DNA from: Mycolicibacter hiberniae
Lineage (GTDB): Bacteria; Actinomycetota; Actinomycetes; Mycobacteriales; Mycobacteriaceae
DNA: 64,000 nt
NCBI RefSeq assembly: GCF_010729485.1
Contig: NZ_AP022609.1
Span: 3,658,001 to 3,722,000, forward strand
Direction: 5' to 3'
The stretch's first letter is position 1. Every line of letters starts with the position of its first letter. Positions 61,813-64,000 of the stretch are shown here, piece by piece. A program made the position numbers and the translations under genes. Under the pieces are notes generated by a model that saw only the letters and a program-made list of their open reading frames with translations, did not search any database and was not told the DNA's origin.

Positions 61813-62985
61813 ATGCTTGTCGAGTTTTGGCAGAACTTCACGCACAACCTGTTCAAGCCGTTGCTGCTGTTCTTCTACTTCGGCTTCCTGATCGCCATCG
61901 CCAAGGTCCCCTTCGAGTTCCCGAACGCGTTGTATCAGGGGTTGACGATGTACCTGTTGCTGGCCATCGGCTGGCACGGCGGCGAAGAGCTCGCCGAGAT
62001 CGACCTCTCGCAGATCGGCGGAATCCTCGGATTCGTCGTCGTCGGATTCGTCTTGAACTTCCTGATCGGCATGCTGGCCTACCTGCTTCTGAAGTACATG
62101 ACGAAAATGCGGGAGGTCGACCGGGCAACGGTCGCCGGATACTACGGCTCCGACTCGGCCGGAACCTTCGCCACCTGCATGGGCGTGCTGGCCACCGTGG
62201 GGATGGCCTTCGACGCCTACATGCCCGTGATGCTGGCCATCATGGAGATCCCCGGCTGCCTGGTGGCGCTGTTCCTGGTCGCCCGGTTACGCCATAAAGG
62301 CATGGACGCCGACGGGAACATGCCCCACGAGCCGGGCTACACGGTGCCGGCGGGCGCGCGGCCCACCGTGGTGGCAGCCCACGGCGCCGACCCCACGGGC
62401 GGGTTGTCGCTGGAGATGACGCCGCAGCGCCGCGCGGAGACCGAGGGGACCCCCAACGGCCGCCTGATCAACCGGGAACTGGTGCGGGAGGTCTTCCTCA
62501 ACCCGGGCATCTGCCTGCTGCTCGGCGGCATCGTCATCGGTTTCGTCAGCGGCCTACAGGGCTCCAAGGTCACCGGTGTCGACGACCCGGTGTTCGTCAC
62601 CGCATTCCAGGGTGTGCTGTGCCTGTTCCTGCTGGAGATGGGTCTGACCGCCGCACGCAAGCTCAAGGACCTGCGCGCCGCGGGCCGGGGTTTCGTCTTC
62701 TTCGGCCTGCTGGCTCCCAACCTTTTCGCCACCCTGGGGCTGTTCGTGGCGCACACCTACTCGCAGCTGACCGGCGTCCACTTCCAGTTGGGCACCTACG
62801 TCTTGTTCGCGGTGCTGTGCGGTGCGGCGTCGTATATCGCTGTCCCGGCGATTCAGCGGCTGGTGATTCCGGAGGCCAGTCCCAGCCTCCCGCTGGCCGC
62901 ATCACTGGGCCTGACGTTCTCCTACAACGTGACCATCGGTATCCCCCTGTACATCGAGCTCGCACACCTCGTCACCTCGCAGTAA
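61813..62985 (+). CDS. SbtA-family sodium-dependent bicarbonate transporter
   Basis: A 390-residue membrane protein with about ten helices in two inverted halves. Family features include the TVAGYYGSDSAGTFATCMGVL segment, equivalent to the SbtA Ser-rich turn, EIPGCLVALFLVARLR after helix 5, a cytoplasmic linker (about 165-215) and the second half ending PLAASLGLTFSYNVTIGIPLYIELAHLV. In cyanobacteria SbtA imports bicarbonate with Na+. No SbtB (PII-like) regulator is adjacent. A GAGAG site lies before the ATG. Transport of bicarbonate here is inferred. Confidence 0.87.
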   Translation: MLVEFWQNFTHNLFKPLLLFFYFGFLIAIAKVPFEFPNALYQGLTMYLLLAIGWHGGEELAEIDLSQIGGILGFVVVGFVLNFLIGMLAYLLLKYMTKMREVDRATVAGYYGSDSAGTFATCMGVLATVGMAFDAYMPVMLAIMEIPGCLVALFLVARLRHKGMDADGNMPHEPGYTVPAGARPTVVAAHGADPTGGLSLEMTPQRRAETEGTPNGRLINRELVREVFLNPGICLLLGGIVIGFVSGLQGSKVTGVDDPVFVTAFQGVLCLFLLEMGLTAARKLKDLRAAGRGFVFFGLLAPNLFATLGLFVAHTYSQLTGVHFQLGTYVLFAVLCGAASYIAVPAIQRLVIPEASPSLPLAASLGLTFSYNVTIGIPLYIELAHLVTSQ

Positions 62986-62998
62986 GGGATTACGCAGC

Positions 62999-63367
62999 AT
63001 GCAGACCCCAGGAACTCGAGTGGGCAGGATCGGCAACGTCGCGCGCGGCGTCCTGTCGGCATGGGTTGTTGCCGCCGTCGTCGGCGCTCCGGCCTACGCG
63101 GACCCCGGTGCCGGCGACGGGGGCGACGACGGTGCCGGCGACGCCGCCTTCCTGACGGCCTTACGGGCCGCGGGGCTCACCTTCGCCAGTGAAGAACAGG
63201 CCATTGTGGCCGGCCATGCCGTGTGCAGCATGGCCAACAACGGCGAGACGGGATTGCAGGTCGTCAAACAACTCACGACCGACAACCCGGGGCTGACCAT
63301 GGACGCCGCCGCACGCTTCGCAGCCGCCGCCGCGAACGCCTACTGCCCGCACCAGCTGAGGCAGTAA
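62999..63367 (+). CDS. DUF732-domain secreted protein
   Basis: A 122-residue protein with a signal peptide (about 1-35, ending AYA) and a DUF732 domain: DAAFLTALRAAGLTFASEEQAIVAGHAVCSMANNG and AAANAYCPHQ, with two Cys that probably pair. Members are small mycobacterial envelope proteins of unknown function. It follows the transporter by 13 bases, in probable co-transcription. Confidence 0.9.
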   Translation: MQTPGTRVGRIGNVARGVLSAWVVAAVVGAPAYADPGAGDGGDDGAGDAAFLTALRAAGLTFASEEQAIVAGHAVCSMANNGETGLQVVKQLTTDNPGLTMDAAARFAAAAANAYCPHQLRQ

Positions 63368-63375
63368 CCCACGGG

Positions 63376-64000
63376 CTAGGGCTTTGTCAGCTCTGCGTAA
63401 CGGGACAGGTGCTGGTCGGTGGTGCCGAACTCGTATTGCAGTGCGGTGAGCCGTTTGAAGTAGTGGCCGATGGCCAACTCCTCGGTCATGCCCATCCCAC
63501 CGTGCAGCTGTACCGCCTGCTCGCCGACGAAGCGGGCCGCGCGGCCGATGGTGGCCTTGCCGGCCGAGACCGCACGGGCCCGGGTGGCTTCGTCGGCCTC
63601 GAGGTTGAGCATCGCCAGGTACACCGCTGCAGCGGACTGCTCGACTTCCATGAACATGTCCACCATGCGGTGTTGCAGCACCTGGAAACTACCGATCGGC
63701 TGGCCGAACTGCTGGCGCTGTTTGCAGTATTCGACGGTGTCCGCCAGCACTTTTCGCATGCACCCGACCGCTTCGGAGCAGACCGCCGCCGCACCCTCGT
63801 CGCGGGCCTGCGCCAACGACGGCCATGCCCGGCCCCGCTCGCCCAGCAGTGCGTCGGCGCCAAGCCGCAGATCGGTCAGGGTGACATCGGCGGCGCTGCG
63901 ATCGTCGATGGTCCGGTACGGGTGCATCGCGATACCCGCGGCACCGGCCTCGGTGAGGAACAACGAGACGCCCTCGTCGCCCTCGACGCGCGCAGTGACC
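63376..64000 (-). CDS. Acyl-CoA dehydrogenase, C-terminal part (5' end outside window)
   Basis: The frame is open to the right edge, so only the C-terminal ~207 residues are visible. The C-terminal helical domain includes RQQFGQPIGSFQVLQHRMVDMF and the end motif QLHGGMGMTEELAIGHYFKRL, both typical of FadE proteins. It oxidises acyl-CoA at the alpha-beta position with FAD. The stop is 9 bases from the convergent DUF732 stop. Confidence 0.93.
   Translation of the reverse strand, partial: VTARVEGDEGVSLFLTEAGAAGIAMHPYRTIDDRSAADVTLTDLRLGADALLGERGRAWPSLAQARDEGAAAVCSEAVGCMRKVLADTVEYCKQRQQFGQPIGSFQVLQHRMVDMFMEVEQSAAAVYLAMLNLEADEATRARAVSAGKATIGRAARFVGEQAVQLHGGMGMTEELAIGHYFKRLTALQYEFGTTDQHLSRYAELTKP

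Overview
This is a high-GC actinobacterial chromosome segment from a mycobacterium. The evidence is direct: an antigen 85 mycolyltransferase, two PPE-SVP proteins, an MmpS/MmpL pair, the divergent EthA/EthR pair, a lysine/alanine-rich Hns-like protein, an L,D-transpeptidase and a carboxylic acid reductase. Two stretches follow the gene order of M. tuberculosis from memory: 1-21 kb resembles Rv3850-Rv3860, and 21-37 kb resembles Rv0130 back to Rv0110 in reversed order and orientation. In M. tuberculosis these blocks lie on opposite sides of oriC, so the joint near 21.4 kb looks like one end of an origin-spanning inversion. PPE-SVP genes suggest an ESX-5-bearing lineage; the exact species cannot be read from the window.

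Layout. 1-8 kb: DUF6474 protein, a YcnI/CopC copper pair, hns, rraA, a YggS-type PLP protein, ethA/ethR, a small membrane protein and an F420-type oxidoreductase. 7.2-12.5 kb is accessory: a 35-bp palindrome, then a TetR regulator facing an overlapping operon of a DUF4242 protein, an acyl-CoA-dehydrogenase-fold flavoprotein and a complete SsuABC/NrtABC-type ABC importer. 12.5-20.3 kb is nitrogen assimilation: gltD and gltB facing a glnA1-like glutamine synthetase, which is not the usual mycobacterial place for it. 20.4-21.4 kb is a MinD-like ATPase.

21.4-37.1 kb is cell-envelope rich: an HtdZ-type hydratase with a CoA transferase, fbpC, a DUF1275 membrane protein, the PepA serine protease, an EF-G-like GTPase, a DUF2231 membrane protein, LdtA, two small ORFs with good ribosome binding sites, a carboxylic acid reductase, an acyltransferase-3/SGNH protein and a rhomboid protease. 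37.2-42.7 kb holds a methyltransferase, a small lipoprotein candidate, a TetR regulator facing a mycothiol-type enzyme, a Tat-exported protein and an MMPL transporter.

42.6-51.6 kb groups lipid or xenobiotic functions: aldehyde dehydrogenase, SDR, SRPBCC protein, epoxide hydrolase, and an mmpS-mmpL-tetR operon with a 24-bp dyad at its promoter. 51.7-57.5 kb is a complete cydABDC cluster for cytochrome bd. 57.6-64 kb has a fused HadA/HadB-like dehydratase, two PPE-SVP genes followed by an SbtA-like bicarbonate transporter and a DUF732 protein, and a partial acyl-CoA dehydrogenase. I see no insertion sequence, prophage, CRISPR array, tRNA or rRNA. Several genes have a -10-like hexamer 6-8 bases before the start codon, as expected for leaderless transcripts.
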